Of a DNA stretch of 64,000 bases, positions 36,406 through 45,239 are shown one piece after another. This stretch comes from Hyphomonadaceae bacterium BL14. GTDB taxonomy: Bacteria > Pseudomonadota > Alphaproteobacteria > Caulobacterales > Maricaulaceae. Positions within the stretch are counted from its first letter, which is position 1. Each line of letters opens with the position of its first letter. Position numbers and translations under genes: made by a program. The notes under the pieces are model-generated. The model was given only the letters and a program-made list of their open reading frames with translations, did no database searches and had not been told where the DNA came from. Where the stretch lies: assembly GCA_027627705.1 (NCBI GenBank), contig CP091242.1, positions 422,076 through 486,075 of the forward strand, written 5' to 3'.

Positions 36406-37215
36406 ATGACCGATACCCCATCGACCGCCCCCGCCGCCGCACCCGTTGACGCCCCTCTGGTGGTGGCCGGGCGCACGCTCGCCTCGCGCCTGATCATCGG
36501 GACGGGCAAGTATGAAAGCTACGAACAGAACGCCCGCGCGCTCGAAGCGTCGGGGGCGGAGATGATTACCGTGGCGGTGCGCCGGGTGAATCTGTCCGAC
36601 CCGTCCCAGCCGCGCCTGGTCGATTTCATCGATCCTGAAAAATACATCTTCTTGCCCAACACGGCCGGCTGCTTTACCGGCGAGGATGCCGTGCGCACGC
36701 TGCGCCTGGCGCGCGAGGCAGGCGGCTGGTCGCTGGTGAAGCTGGAAGTACTGTCCGACCCCAAACACCTCTATCCGGACATGGCCGAGACGCTGCGCGC
36801 CACGGAACTTCTCATCAAGGAGGGGTTCGACGTGATGGTCTATTGTTCCGACGACCCGGTCTATGCGCGCAAGCTCGAAGAGGCCGGCGCGTGCGCGATC
36901 ATGCCGCTGGGCGCGCCCATCGGCTCGGGGCTCGGCATCCAGAACCCGGTCAATATTCGTTTGATCATCGAGGCGGCCAAGGTGCCGGTGATCGTCGATG
37001 CGGGCGTGGGGACAGCGTCGGATGCGGCCATCGCCATGGAGCTGGGCTGCGATGGCGTGCTGATGAACACCGCCATCGCCGAAGCCAGAGACCCGATCCG
37101 CATGGCGCGCGCCATGAAGCATGCGGTCATTGCGGGGCGCGAGGCGTATCTGGCCGGGCGCATGCGCAAGAAGCTCTACGCCGATCCGTCCAGCCCGCTG
37201 GGTGGATTGATTTAG
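36406..37215 (+). CDS. thiG: Thiazole synthase ThiG
   Basis: Forms thiazole phosphate from deoxyxylulose phosphate, dehydroglycine or iminoglycine and ThiS thiocarboxylate. The 269-aa protein shows [26 protein letters not shown], the Schiff-base Lys in [49 protein letters not shown], and [28 protein letters not shown]. An extra 16-residue Ala/Pro/Thr N-terminus precedes the domain. Its promoter would lie between the small minus-strand gene and its own ATG. Confidence 0.96.
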   Translation: MTDTPSTAPAAAPVDAPLVVAGRTLASRLIIGTGKYESYEQNARALEASGAEMITVAVRRVNLSDPSQPRLVDFIDPEKYIFLPNTAGCFTGEDAVRTLRLAREAGGWSLVKLEVLSDPKHLYPDMAETLRATELLIKEGFDVMVYCSDDPVYARKLEEAGACAIMPLGAPIGSGLGIQNPVNIRLIIEAAKVPVIVDAGVGTASDAAIAMELGCDGVLMNTAIAEARDPIRMARAMKHAVIAGREAYLAGRMRKKLYADPSSPLGGLI

Positions 37216-37274
37216 GGGGATTGCGCCTTTGCGCGTACTCGGGAGATGATCGCGCTCACCGCTAGGTCCACCCC

Positions 37275-37733
37275 ATGATCGATATTCGCGAAGACGATTT
37301 ATCCGGCGCGCAGACCCGGGCGCTGCTGGCCCTGCATCTGGCGGGCATGCACGCCCATTCGCCGCCGGGAACGGTGCATGCGCTGGATTTGTCAGGGCTC
37401 AAGACGCCGGACGTCACGGTGTGGACCGCGTGGCGGGGCGGGACGATTGCGGGCATCGGCGCGCTGAAAAGCCTTGGCGGAGCACACGGCGAGATCAAGT
37501 CAATGCGCACCCATCCCGATCATCTGCGTCAGGGCGTTGCGGCGGCGCTGCTTGATCACATCATCGCAGAAGCCGGCGCGCGCGGCTGGCGCCGCCTCAG
37601 CCTGGAGACGGGCAGCGGGCCGGCCTTCGAAGCGTCGCTGGCGCTGTACCGCAAGCGGGGTTTTGTGAGTTGCGAGGCCTTTGGCGGTTATGCCTCAACA
37701 ACGTTCAACCAGTTCCTGCACATGGACGTGTAA
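37275..37733 (+). CDS. GNAT-family N-acetyltransferase
   Basis: Acetyl-CoA-dependent acetyltransferase of unknown substrate. The 152-aa protein has the GNAT acetyl-CoA loop with MRTHPDHLRQGVAAALLDHII (motif A, R/Q-x-x-G-x-A) and the C-terminal YRKRGFVSCEAFGGY. It resembles the E. coli YafP/ElaA-like group at that end, but I would not name it further. It follows thiG by about 60 bp; no link to thiamine is implied. Confidence 0.87.
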   Translation: MIDIREDDLSGAQTRALLALHLAGMHAHSPPGTVHALDLSGLKTPDVTVWTAWRGGTIAGIGALKSLGGAHGEIKSMRTHPDHLRQGVAAALLDHIIAEAGARGWRRLSLETGSGPAFEASLALYRKRGFVSCEAFGGYASTTFNQFLHMDV

Positions 37734-37809
37734 CCGGTGACGCAGCGCCAGTGAATGCGGTAACCTGCTGGAAGGCGCTTGGACTTCGGGCGGCCGCAGG
37801 GGGGGAAGC

Positions 37810-38448
37810 ATGTCAGGACAGGGTATGGTGCCGCGCGCATCGGCGCCGTTTTGGCTGGCGCTGGCGACGGCCGGCTGGCTGGCAGGCGTTCTGGCAGCCG
37901 GGAGCCTGTTCTATCCCGGCTATGACCAGACTGGGCAATTCATCAGCGAACTGGGAGCCGTCGGTGCGCCGACATTTCCGTGGACCGGCTGGCTTGGCTT
38001 TGTCCCGATCGGAATCCTTCAGTGCCTGTTCTGCCTCACAGCGGCGCGAGCAGCGCCCCGCTCGGGACTTGCGATCACCGGGTTCGTCATGCTGGCAGGG
38101 TATGGCGCCGGCGCCATCGCTGGCGGCATCTTTCCATGCGATGCCGCAAGCGCCTGCATGCCCGATGAGCCCAGCCTGTCCCAGACGCTGCACAACACGA
38201 TCGGCGGAGGCGGGTATCTGATCGGCGTGCTCGGCATGGCGCTGACCGGCGCGGCGGCGCTCGGATGGCGGGGCGGGCTTTGGCTGGGTCTGTCAGGACT
38301 GGCGGCGGCCGGGATCGCGCTGGCCGCGTTGCTGTCCATCGACGCGGCGCTGGACTGGCGCGGCGCCCTGCAGCGCATCGCAGAGGCCGCATTCTTGACC
38401 TGGTTCATCGTGTGCGGCGTATGGCTGCGCCGTCCGGCGCAGACCTAG
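37810..38448 (+). CDS. DUF998 integral membrane protein
   Basis: 212-aa membrane protein with six predicted helices and unknown function. DUF998 marks include SLFYPGYDQTGQFISELGAVGAP after helix 1, GAIAGGIFPCDAASACMP and the HNTIGGGGYLIGVLGM helix. The PCD...C segment is conserved in the family. It stops within 4 bp of overlap with the convergent DsbA-like gene. Confidence 0.82.
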   Translation: MSGQGMVPRASAPFWLALATAGWLAGVLAAGSLFYPGYDQTGQFISELGAVGAPTFPWTGWLGFVPIGILQCLFCLTAARAAPRSGLAITGFVMLAGYGAGAIAGGIFPCDAASACMPDEPSLSQTLHNTIGGGGYLIGVLGMALTGAAALGWRGGLWLGLSGLAAAGIALAALLSIDAALDWRGALQRIAEAAFLTWFIVCGVWLRRPAQT

Positions 38449-39203
38449 CCGTCCGCCGGTTCATCGCCCGCCGCCTGGAGCGCCGCTTCCAGCGCGGCGG
38501 TCATTTCCGGCGGGGCGTAGCCGGGGATGATCACGTCGCCGGGAAACAGGAACATGGGCGTGCCGCGCAGATTGAGCTGGTTGGCCAACTCGAACGTGCG
38601 GTCGAGATGGGCTTCCACTGCGGGGCTGAGCATGCCGGCGCGCATGGCCGCCACGTCGACGCCGGCCGCCTCGGCGACCTCGTCCAGCGCGGCCTGGTCC
38701 AGCGCGCCGCGATGCACCATCAGGCCATCATGGAAGGCCTCGTAGACATCGCGCTGGCCTTCCCAAACCGACAAGGCGGCCAGAGCTGAGATTTCCGACG
38801 CCTCGCCGCGCAGGGGCAGGGTTTTGTGCACAAAGCGCACCTGGCCGGGATACAGGGTGAGCATCAGCTCCTTCCACTCATGGGCGCGCTTGCAGAAAGC
38901 GCAGGCATAGTCGGTGAACTCCACCACGGTGACGACCGCGTCCTGAGCGCCCAGGAACGGATCACGCGCGTCGGCGAACAGGGCACCGGTCAGCGCCACG
39001 GCGGCATCGCGCAATTGCTGGGCTTCGCGCGCTTCGGCGCGGCGGCGCAGCTCCACCAGCGCGTCCTCGATCATTTCAGGGTTCGCCGCGATATACTCAC
39101 GCACCACCGTCTCGATTTCGGCGCGGTCCGGCTCAGGGCCGGCAGCATCGCTGCAGCCGGTGAGCAGGGCGGCGATGGCGCAAGCGGCGAGGGGGCGGAT
39201 CAT
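38445..39203 (-). CDS. DsbA-family thioredoxin-fold lipoprotein
   Basis: Probable periplasmic disulfide oxidoreductase. The 252-aa protein starts with a lipoprotein signal ending LLTGCSDA (lipobox LTGC, about residues 13-16), followed by an N-terminal helical segment (REYIAANPEMIEDALVELRRR) seen in the DsbA/Com1-like group, and the active site CAFC in FTDYACAFCKRAH. The cis-Pro region is LRGTPMFLFPGDVIIPG. The ATG at 39203 gives the signal directly. It follows the M48 peptidase gene by 16 bp and is probably co-transcribed. Confidence 0.9.
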   Translation of the reverse strand: MIRPLAACAIAALLTGCSDAAGPEPDRAEIETVVREYIAANPEMIEDALVELRRRAEAREAQQLRDAAVALTGALFADARDPFLGAQDAVVTVVEFTDYACAFCKRAHEWKELMLTLYPGQVRFVHKTLPLRGEASEISALAALSVWEGQRDVYEAFHDGLMVHRGALDQAALDEVAEAAGVDVAAMRAGMLSPAVEAHLDRTFELANQLNLRGTPMFLFPGDVIIPGYAPPEMTAALEAALQAAGDEPADG

Positions 39204-39219
39204 GCAATCTCCAGTCAGA

Positions 39220-40620
39220 TCAGTGCAATTGAAGCCCGGCGAAGTTCGGCCGGGTCTGCTCGCGGCGGTTCCACTCGCGGATTTCGCGCGCGGTCGGTTC
39301 GGTGGCGTATAGCAGTTCGGCCGAGCGTATCCACGCTTCCGTACCACGATCGAGCCGGTCATGGGCACGGCGGGCGAACAGATGCGCGTGCATCGAATCG
39401 CCCACGGCGAAATAGCGCTCGGCGGTGGCCAGCTCCGCCATGGCCAGATCGCCCAGCTCGGTATGAGCGAGGGATTTCTGGAACCAGCCAAACGCATTGT
39501 CAGGCTCGGCCACCAGGGCCTGGGAGAGCAGGGTGAGTGCCTCGTTCACAGAGGCCTGCTCGCCTGTGGCGATCAGCGCTGTGGCCAGACCGATCTGCAA
39601 AAGCGGCTGGCGTTCAGCCAGTTCCAGGGAGCGGCGATAGGGCGGGATGGCGCGGTCAATATTCCCGCTTTCAAACAGCATCTGGCCGTGCAGCTCGTGG
39701 AAGTAGGGATTGTCCGGCTCGTCTGCGATCAGGGTGAGGATCACTTCCTCGGCGCGGGTCATCAGGCCCTGCTTGTAGAACGCCACTGCGCGCGCATAGC
39801 GCGCCGGTATCGAGGTGTCGCTTTCGGGATAGCGATCGAAGGTCTGGGCGGGCGGGGCCATGAAGCCGATGATCTTGGCCTGGATGCGCCGCAGGGTGGC
39901 GATCTCTTCCTCGGTGTCGGGCACGTCGGCATAGGGCGAGGCTTCGACATTGCGCCGCAGCGCCGTGATCCGGTCAGAGGAGAGCGGGTGGGAGCGGAAA
40001 TACTGCCAGCGGCGCTGGAAGGAGAGGCGCTCCTGATGGGCCAGACGCTCGAACGTGCTCACCAGACCGCGGCCGGACTGGCCGGTCGCGGTCATGAAGC
40101 GCACCGCGGCCTGGTCGGCGGCAGCTTCCTGGGACCGCGTATAGGTCATGAAATCCAGCGTGGCGAACTGGGGCGAGGACGCAATGATCGCCGCGCCCGC
40201 ATCGCCCGCACCGGCCAGGGCAGCGATGATGCCCACCCCGATGGCCGCGGCCATGGTGGCCATGGCGCTGCGCTCGGCCTGCTGCATGCGCACCAGATGG
40301 GCGCCCTCGATATGGCCGATCTCGTGAGCGATCACGCCCTTGATCTCGTTGGGGGTCTGGGCCACCACGATCAGGCCGGTATGCAGGAACACGTTCTGCC
40401 CGCGCGTGACGAACGCGTTGAACTCCATATCGCCGACCAGATAGATGTCGACCGAATTGAGATTGAGCCCGGCCGCTTCGATCAGCGGGTCGGAATAGGC
40501 GCGCATCACCGCTTCGATTTCGGCATCGCGCACGAGACCCTGGGCGATGGCGGGCGCAGAAGCCAGCACGAGCGCGGCGCAGGCGGCTGCAGTCCGGCGC
40601 AGGAATGAGATTACGGGCAA
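39220..40620 (-). CDS. M48-family metalloprotease with TPR tail, BepA-like
   Basis: Periplasmic zinc protease/chaperone resembling BepA (YfgC), which monitors outer-membrane protein assembly. The 466-aa protein has a Sec signal (ending SAPAIAQ), the zinc motif HEIGH with the third ligand in the SQEAAADQAAVRFM helix (E-x3-D), and SHPLSSDRITAL, a typical M48 feature. The C-terminal 200 residues are TPR-like (DNPYFHELHGQMLFESGN, PLLQIGLATALIATGEQ). Substrate is inferred only. Confidence 0.88.
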   Translation of the reverse strand: MPVISFLRRTAAACAALVLASAPAIAQGLVRDAEIEAVMRAYSDPLIEAAGLNLNSVDIYLVGDMEFNAFVTRGQNVFLHTGLIVVAQTPNEIKGVIAHEIGHIEGAHLVRMQQAERSAMATMAAAIGVGIIAALAGAGDAGAAIIASSPQFATLDFMTYTRSQEAAADQAAVRFMTATGQSGRGLVSTFERLAHQERLSFQRRWQYFRSHPLSSDRITALRRNVEASPYADVPDTEEEIATLRRIQAKIIGFMAPPAQTFDRYPESDTSIPARYARAVAFYKQGLMTRAEEVILTLIADEPDNPYFHELHGQMLFESGNIDRAIPPYRRSLELAERQPLLQIGLATALIATGEQASVNEALTLLSQALVAEPDNAFGWFQKSLAHTELGDLAMAELATAERYFAVGDSMHAHLFARRAHDRLDRGTEAWIRSAELLYATEPTAREIREWNRREQTRPNFAGLQLH

Positions 40621-40683
40621 GGCGATACTCCCTCCCCCTGTGGCTGACCCCTCAGCGTTCTCATGGGCAATCTAGACAGATAT

Positions 40684-40717
40684 GAGGCGGCGCGCCTAGT
40701 CCGGGCGCGCCGCTCTC
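40684..40717. terminator. Strong hairpin downstream of rne
   Basis: A perfect 10-bp stem GCGGCGCGCC / GGCGCGCCGC with a 7-nt loop, extendable by GAG/CTC past one bulged T, lies just after the rne stop on the minus strand. Only a weak T-content follows, so it may be a terminator or a 3' stabilising hairpin. Confidence 0.6.
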
Positions 40718-40724
40718 ACAAATG

Positions 40725-43394
40725 TTATTTCAGTCCCAGCAGCTTGCTGGAACGTGACCACCAGCCGGTCTTGCGCGGCTCGTCGGTTTTCGGCTCCGGC
40801 GCGGGCTCGGCTTTCGCCTCCGGCTCGGCCTTGGGCTTGGGGGCCGGCCTGGCTTTGGGCTCGGCTTTGGGCTCTGCCTTGGCGTCTGCCGCCTTGGGTT
40901 TGGCCGGAGCCTTGCGCCGCGTGCGGGCGGGCTTGGCTTCCGGTGCCGGGGTAGCGGCTTCGGAGGCAGAGTCTGCCGCAGCCGGTTCCACAGGGGCAGC
41001 TTCGGCGGCCGGCGCCTCAGCGGGCTTGCGCCGCGTGCGCTTGCGCGGTGCCTTGGCCGGGGCGGCTTCAGCGTCCGCGGCTTCGGGCTCTGCCGGGGCA
41101 GCGGCGCTTACGGCATCAGCATCCTTTGCGGCTTCAGCGGCGGCCGGCGCCTTGCGGCGGCGGCGCTTGGGCTTGGCGGCCTCGGCGGTGTCATCCAGAC
41201 CCTCCGGCGCAGGGGCGCTGGCGTCTGCCGTTTGGGCCGGCGCTTCGGGTTCGGCGTCGCCGGCGGAGGCGGCGTTGCGCTCGTCGGTGTCAGAGCCGGG
41301 CCGGCGGCGCCGGCGGGCCGGCCGCGTGCGCCGCGGGGGCGCTTCGCCTGAGCCGAAATCATCGCCGCCCGTAGGCTCCACCACCACCAGCACATCGGCA
41401 CCGTCGGTCGTGGCGTCCCGATCATCGCGATCACGCGAAAAGGCTTCGCCGCCCTGGTCGCTCTCAGGCCCGCCCTCATCGCGGCGTTTGCGATTGCGCC
41501 CGCCACGGCGGCCGCGTCTGCGGCGCTTCTTGGAGGCCTCGTCGCCATCGGCGGCCGCGTCTGCGGCAGCCGGGCGCGGAGCCGGGGCTGCTGCGGCCGC
41601 TGTTCTGGCCGGCCGCTCCCGGGGCGCGTCCTCAGCGTCGGCGTCGTCATCGGTTTCGGCTTCTTCCGCCTCTGCGGCGGCTTCGGCCGCTGCATCCAGC
41701 GCGGCTTCGGCGGCAGCGTCCACCTGGCTGACCGGGGCCGGGCGCGCCGAGACGGGCCGGGCACCTTCAACGGCCGCTTCCAGACGCTCCAGCGAGCAGG
41801 CCGGACGCATCAGGGCGTCGTCGGCCTTGATGGTGACGCGCATGGCGTAGCGCTGTTCAATGGTGTGCAAATGGTCGCGCTTTTCATTGAGCAAATAGAG
41901 CGCCACTTCGGTCGGGCAGCTCAGGCGGACATGGGCAGAGCGGCCGCGCACGCCTTCTTCTTCCAGCGTGCGCATCACCACCAGCGCGCTCGATTCCACC
42001 GAGCGGATATAACCGGTGCCTTCGCAATGCGGGCAGATATCGGTGGAGCCTTCCACCAGCGAGGTGCGCCGGCGCTGGCGCGACATTTCCATCAGGCCGA
42101 ACTGGGAGATGCGCCCGATCTGCAGGCGCGCCCGGTCGCGGGCCAGCGCGTCCTTCATCTTCTTCTCGACGGCGCGGACGTTTTTGTTCTCGTCCATGTC
42201 GATGAAGTCGATGACGATCAGACCGGCCAGGTCGCGCAGGCGCATCTGGCGTGCGGCCTCTTCGGCGGCCTCCAGATTGGTGCGGTGGGCGGTCTGCTCG
42301 ATCCCGCGTTCCTTGGTCGACTTGCCCGAGTTCACGTCGATGGCAACCAGCGCCTCGGTCGGGTTGATGACGATATAGCCGCCTGACTTGAGCTGCGCGG
42401 TGGGCGAATGGATCGCTTCGAGCTGGCTTTCCACCTGGTGGCGCAGGAAAAGCGGTGCATCGTCGTTATAATGCTGCACCTTCTTGGCGTGGCTGGGCAT
42501 GAGCATGCGCATGAAGGCCTTGGCCTCCTTGTACGCTTCCTCGCCCTCGACCAGGACCTCGTCGATATCCTTGTCATACATGTCGCGGATGGTGCGCTTG
42601 ACCAGATTGCCTTCCTCGTAAATCAGGGAAGGGGCCATGGATTTCAGCGTCGTCTCGCGAATGTTTTCCCACAGACGGATCAGGTATTCGTAGTCGCGCT
42701 TGATCTCTGTCTTGGTGCGCGAGGCACCGGCCGTGCGGATGATCAGCCCCATGCCCTGGGGCACGGACAGTTCCGACACCGCTGATTTCAGGCGCTTGCG
42801 GTCAGGCGCATTGGTGATCTTGCGCGAAATGCCGCCACCGCGCGCAGTGTTGGGCATCAGCACGCAATAGCGCCCGGCCAGGCTGAGATAGGTGGTCAGC
42901 GCTGCGCCCTTGTTGCCGCGCTCTTCCTTGGCGACCTGGACCAGCAGCACCTGGCGGCGCTTGATGACTTCCTGGATCTTGTACTTGCGCAGGAGGTTGC
43001 GGCGCCGGCGCGAGGCCTCGTCCAGCAGGTCATCCTCATCCTGAGACGCCTCGGAATCCTCGTCACCATTGGCGGAGGCGGCGGCCTCGTCAGCCATCTG
43101 GGCACTGACTTCGGCTTCCTGGGCGCGCAGGGCTTCGCGATCCGCGTGCGGGATCTGGTAATAGTCCGGGTGGATTTCGTTGAAGGCGAGGAAGCCGTGC
43201 TTGTTGCCGCCATACTCGACGAAAGCGGCCTGGAGCGAGGGCTCCACACGGGTCACCTTGGCGAGATAGATATTGCCCCTGATGGGCTTTCTGGAGGCAG
43301 ACTCGAAGTCGAATTCTTCAACGCGGTTGTTTTCCACGACCACGACCCGGGTTTCTTCCGGGTGGGCCGCGTCGATCAGCATCTTGCGGGACAT
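40725..43394 (-). CDS. rne: Ribonuclease E
   Basis: Endoribonuclease at the core of the RNA degradosome, acting in mRNA decay and rRNA/tRNA processing. The N-terminal catalytic half has an S1 domain split by an acidic insert (about residues 95-125, EDSEASQDEDDLLDEA), as is usual in alphaproteobacteria; the DNase I-like VAIDVNSGKSTKE and LIVIDFIDMDENKN, and the zinc-link CPHCEGTG near residue 455. The C-terminal 350 residues are low-complexity Ala/Pro/Lys/Glu with Arg-rich clusters that bind RNA. The tail KTGWWSR (GWW at 877-879) matches the PNPase-binding GWW of Caulobacter RNase E. It has a long upstream gap, which may hold an autoregulatory leader. Confidence 0.96.
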   Translation of the reverse strand: MSRKMLIDAAHPEETRVVVVENNRVEEFDFESASRKPIRGNIYLAKVTRVEPSLQAAFVEYGGNKHGFLAFNEIHPDYYQIPHADREALRAQEAEVSAQMADEAAASANGDEDSEASQDEDDLLDEASRRRRNLLRKYKIQEVIKRRQVLLVQVAKEERGNKGAALTTYLSLAGRYCVLMPNTARGGGISRKITNAPDRKRLKSAVSELSVPQGMGLIIRTAGASRTKTEIKRDYEYLIRLWENIRETTLKSMAPSLIYEEGNLVKRTIRDMYDKDIDEVLVEGEEAYKEAKAFMRMLMPSHAKKVQHYNDDAPLFLRHQVESQLEAIHSPTAQLKSGGYIVINPTEALVAIDVNSGKSTKERGIEQTAHRTNLEAAEEAARQMRLRDLAGLIVIDFIDMDENKNVRAVEKKMKDALARDRARLQIGRISQFGLMEMSRQRRRTSLVEGSTDICPHCEGTGYIRSVESSALVVMRTLEEEGVRGRSAHVRLSCPTEVALYLLNEKRDHLHTIEQRYAMRVTIKADDALMRPACSLERLEAAVEGARPVSARPAPVSQVDAAAEAALDAAAEAAAEAEEAETDDDADAEDAPRERPARTAAAAAPAPRPAAADAAADGDEASKKRRRRGRRGGRNRKRRDEGGPESDQGGEAFSRDRDDRDATTDGADVLVVVEPTGGDDFGSGEAPPRRTRPARRRRRPGSDTDERNAASAGDAEPEAPAQTADASAPAPEGLDDTAEAAKPKRRRRKAPAAAEAAKDADAVSAAAPAEPEAADAEAAPAKAPRKRTRRKPAEAPAAEAAPVEPAAADSASEAATPAPEAKPARTRRKAPAKPKAADAKAEPKAEPKARPAPKPKAEPEAKAEPAPEPKTDEPRKTGWWSRSSKLLGLK

Positions 43395-43903
43395 TAAAGC
43401 GATCTCCAGGCCGCACGACAGCGTCGCCGGCCCGGGTCAAACCGGGCAGCGGGGTGTGGCGGCGTTCGTTGGAGCGCGAAGCGGGGCGAGGGCCTGATGA
43501 TGTCAAAGCGGTCGCGTACGCAGCGCGCATGGGGTTGGTCCTCGGGGCGCATCCGCTATGGCCTGGGCCGGGGCGGCGCGCCCGTTCTCTGGTGTTTCCG
43601 GCGCCGGCGTGTCGGGCAAGGGCCCGTGCGCGCGTCGTCCTGAACATGTTTCATGTGCGCCGGGCCATTATGGCCTGAAGCGCGTCGTTGCCGGGCGTGC
43701 GGACCGAGTCACCGGAACCGGCACAAGCCGACGCGTGGCACATTGCACCATTCTTCAGGCGATGAAAAGCAAGCTTGTCCATGTTAGGAGATGCTCAACA
43801 GTCCGCTAACCGAATCGAAAGGCGGGCGCCCTTAACGTGGGGTACGAGACGTCTGCCCGCAAAACGCGGCAAGTCAGGCGCACGGGATGATGAGGGTGCA
43901 AGG
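43395..43903. other. Divergent control region between rne and amiC
   Basis: 509 bp without a gene I can support; short open frames on both strands look like GC-driven shadows. It holds two GANTC sites (43706-43710 and 43812-43816), a hairpin GCCCGG-gtcaaa-CCGGGC close to the rne start (43430-43447), and two small palindromes, ACATG-TTT-CATGT (43644-43656) and GGCCAT-T-ATGGCC (43663-43675). The latter contains CATAAT on the rne strand, a possible -10, which would give rne a leader of about 270 nt. Confidence 0.55.
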
Positions 43904-45136
43904 GTGACGCGATTTTTCGCAGCGGTCCTGGCGTTCGCCGCCGCCCTGCTGGCGCTGGAAAGCGCACAGGCAGGGGAAATCACCGCCATTCGATTCGGTG
44001 AGCATGACAGCTATACCCGCGTGGTGGTGGAAACCCGCACGCCGGTGCGTGTGCGCGCCCATACCCTGGCTGAACCCGGCGCGCGCCTGGTGCTGTCGTT
44101 TGAATCCGCGTCCTGGCGCGTCGCCAATCTGCCCGACGGTGCCGGTCTGGGAACGGGTCTGGTGGGCATGTTCCGGTTTGATGAGGCGGCCAGCCATCCA
44201 AGACTGGTCTTCTCGCTGTCGGGCCCGGCCAATATCCGCCAGCAGATGACGCTGGACCCGGCCGGTGGCGGCTACCGCACGGTCATCGATCTGGAGCCGG
44301 TCAGCGCGGCGGCCTTTGCCAGCGTGTCCGGTTTCCCGCAAGCCGCCGCCACGATCACGGAACTGGTGGCGCGCGAAGCGGGTGTCGGCTTCACGCCGCA
44401 GGCCTGCGAACGCATCCGGGTGGTGGTCGATCCCGGTCATGGCGGGCGCGATCCCGGCGCGCTGGCGCGCTTTGGCGGCTTGCACGAGTCCGGTGTGGTG
44501 CTCGCCGCGGGTCTGGTTCTGCGCGATATCCTGAACGAGACCGGGCGCTATGAGGTCATCATGACCCGCGACCGCGATGTGTTCGTGACCCTGGAGGACC
44601 GGGTGCGGATCGCGCGCGAGGCACGCGCCGATCTGTTCATCTCGATCCACGCCGACTCGGCGGGCGACAATAACGGGCCGCAGGGCGCAACGGTTTACTC
44701 GATGAATGCGCGCGCCGAGAGCCGGGCGCGCAACCGCGCCATCACCGACGGGAACTGGGTGGATGTGAGCCGGCCCGAAGAGGTGTCGCGTATCCTTGTG
44801 GAGATGTCGATCACCAACAAGCGCAGCCAGTCGGAACTGTTTGCCGAGGCGTTGCGGACCGAGGTCGGCCGCACGGCACCGCTATGGCGCTCCACCCCCA
44901 TGGAAGCCAATTACGCGGTGCTCACCGACGCCGAGACCCCGTCGGTGCTGTTTGAAATGGGCTTCCTGACCAATCGTGAGGATTCGCGCCGCATGAATGA
45001 TGCACGCGAGCGCCGGCGCCTGATGCAGGCGGCGGCCGCGGCGATCGACACCCATTTTGCCGGCTGCAACGGCACCGGGCGGACTTACTGGGCGGCCAAT
45101 ACCGCCGCGCCCGCGTCCACCGTCACGGCGCGTTGA
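43904..45136 (+). CDS. amiC: N-acetylmuramoyl-L-alanine amidase, AmiC-like
   Basis: Periplasmic amidase that cuts peptide stems from peptidoglycan during cell separation. The 410-aa protein starts at GTG 43904 with a signal peptide ending SAQA; GAGGG lies 7 nt upstream. An AMIN domain (about residues 25-135, ITAIRFGEHDSYTRVVVET) is followed by Amidase_3 with the zinc ligands in VVDPGHGGRDPGA, HESGVVL and FISIHADSA, and the catalytic Glu in SVLFEMGFLTN. A longer frame from 43775 would place polar residues ahead of the signal and is rejected. It is followed by mrcA, a common alphaproteobacterial pairing. Confidence 0.93.
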   Translation: MTRFFAAVLAFAAALLALESAQAGEITAIRFGEHDSYTRVVVETRTPVRVRAHTLAEPGARLVLSFESASWRVANLPDGAGLGTGLVGMFRFDEAASHPRLVFSLSGPANIRQQMTLDPAGGGYRTVIDLEPVSAAAFASVSGFPQAAATITELVAREAGVGFTPQACERIRVVVDPGHGGRDPGALARFGGLHESGVVLAAGLVLRDILNETGRYEVIMTRDRDVFVTLEDRVRIAREARADLFISIHADSAGDNNGPQGATVYSMNARAESRARNRAITDGNWVDVSRPEEVSRILVEMSITNKRSQSELFAEALRTEVGRTAPLWRSTPMEANYAVLTDAETPSVLFEMGFLTNREDSRRMNDARERRRLMQAAAAAIDTHFAGCNGTGRTYWAANTAAPASTVTAR

Positions 45137-45149
45137 CCACTTCACACTG

Positions 45150-45177
45150 TTGGCTTGTGCGCGGCTTGCGCCATAAT
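45150..45177 (+). promoter_or_regulatory. Candidate promoter of mrcA
   Basis: TTGGCT (45150-45155), a 16-bp spacer and CATAAT (45172-45177) lie in the amiC-mrcA gap, 63 bp before the mrcA start. Confidence 0.5.
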
Positions 45178-45239
45178 GGTGCCCGTTTCGGGGGGCATAG
45201 CACGGGCAACTTGCGGGCTGTCTGGCGGGTGAGGGTCAT

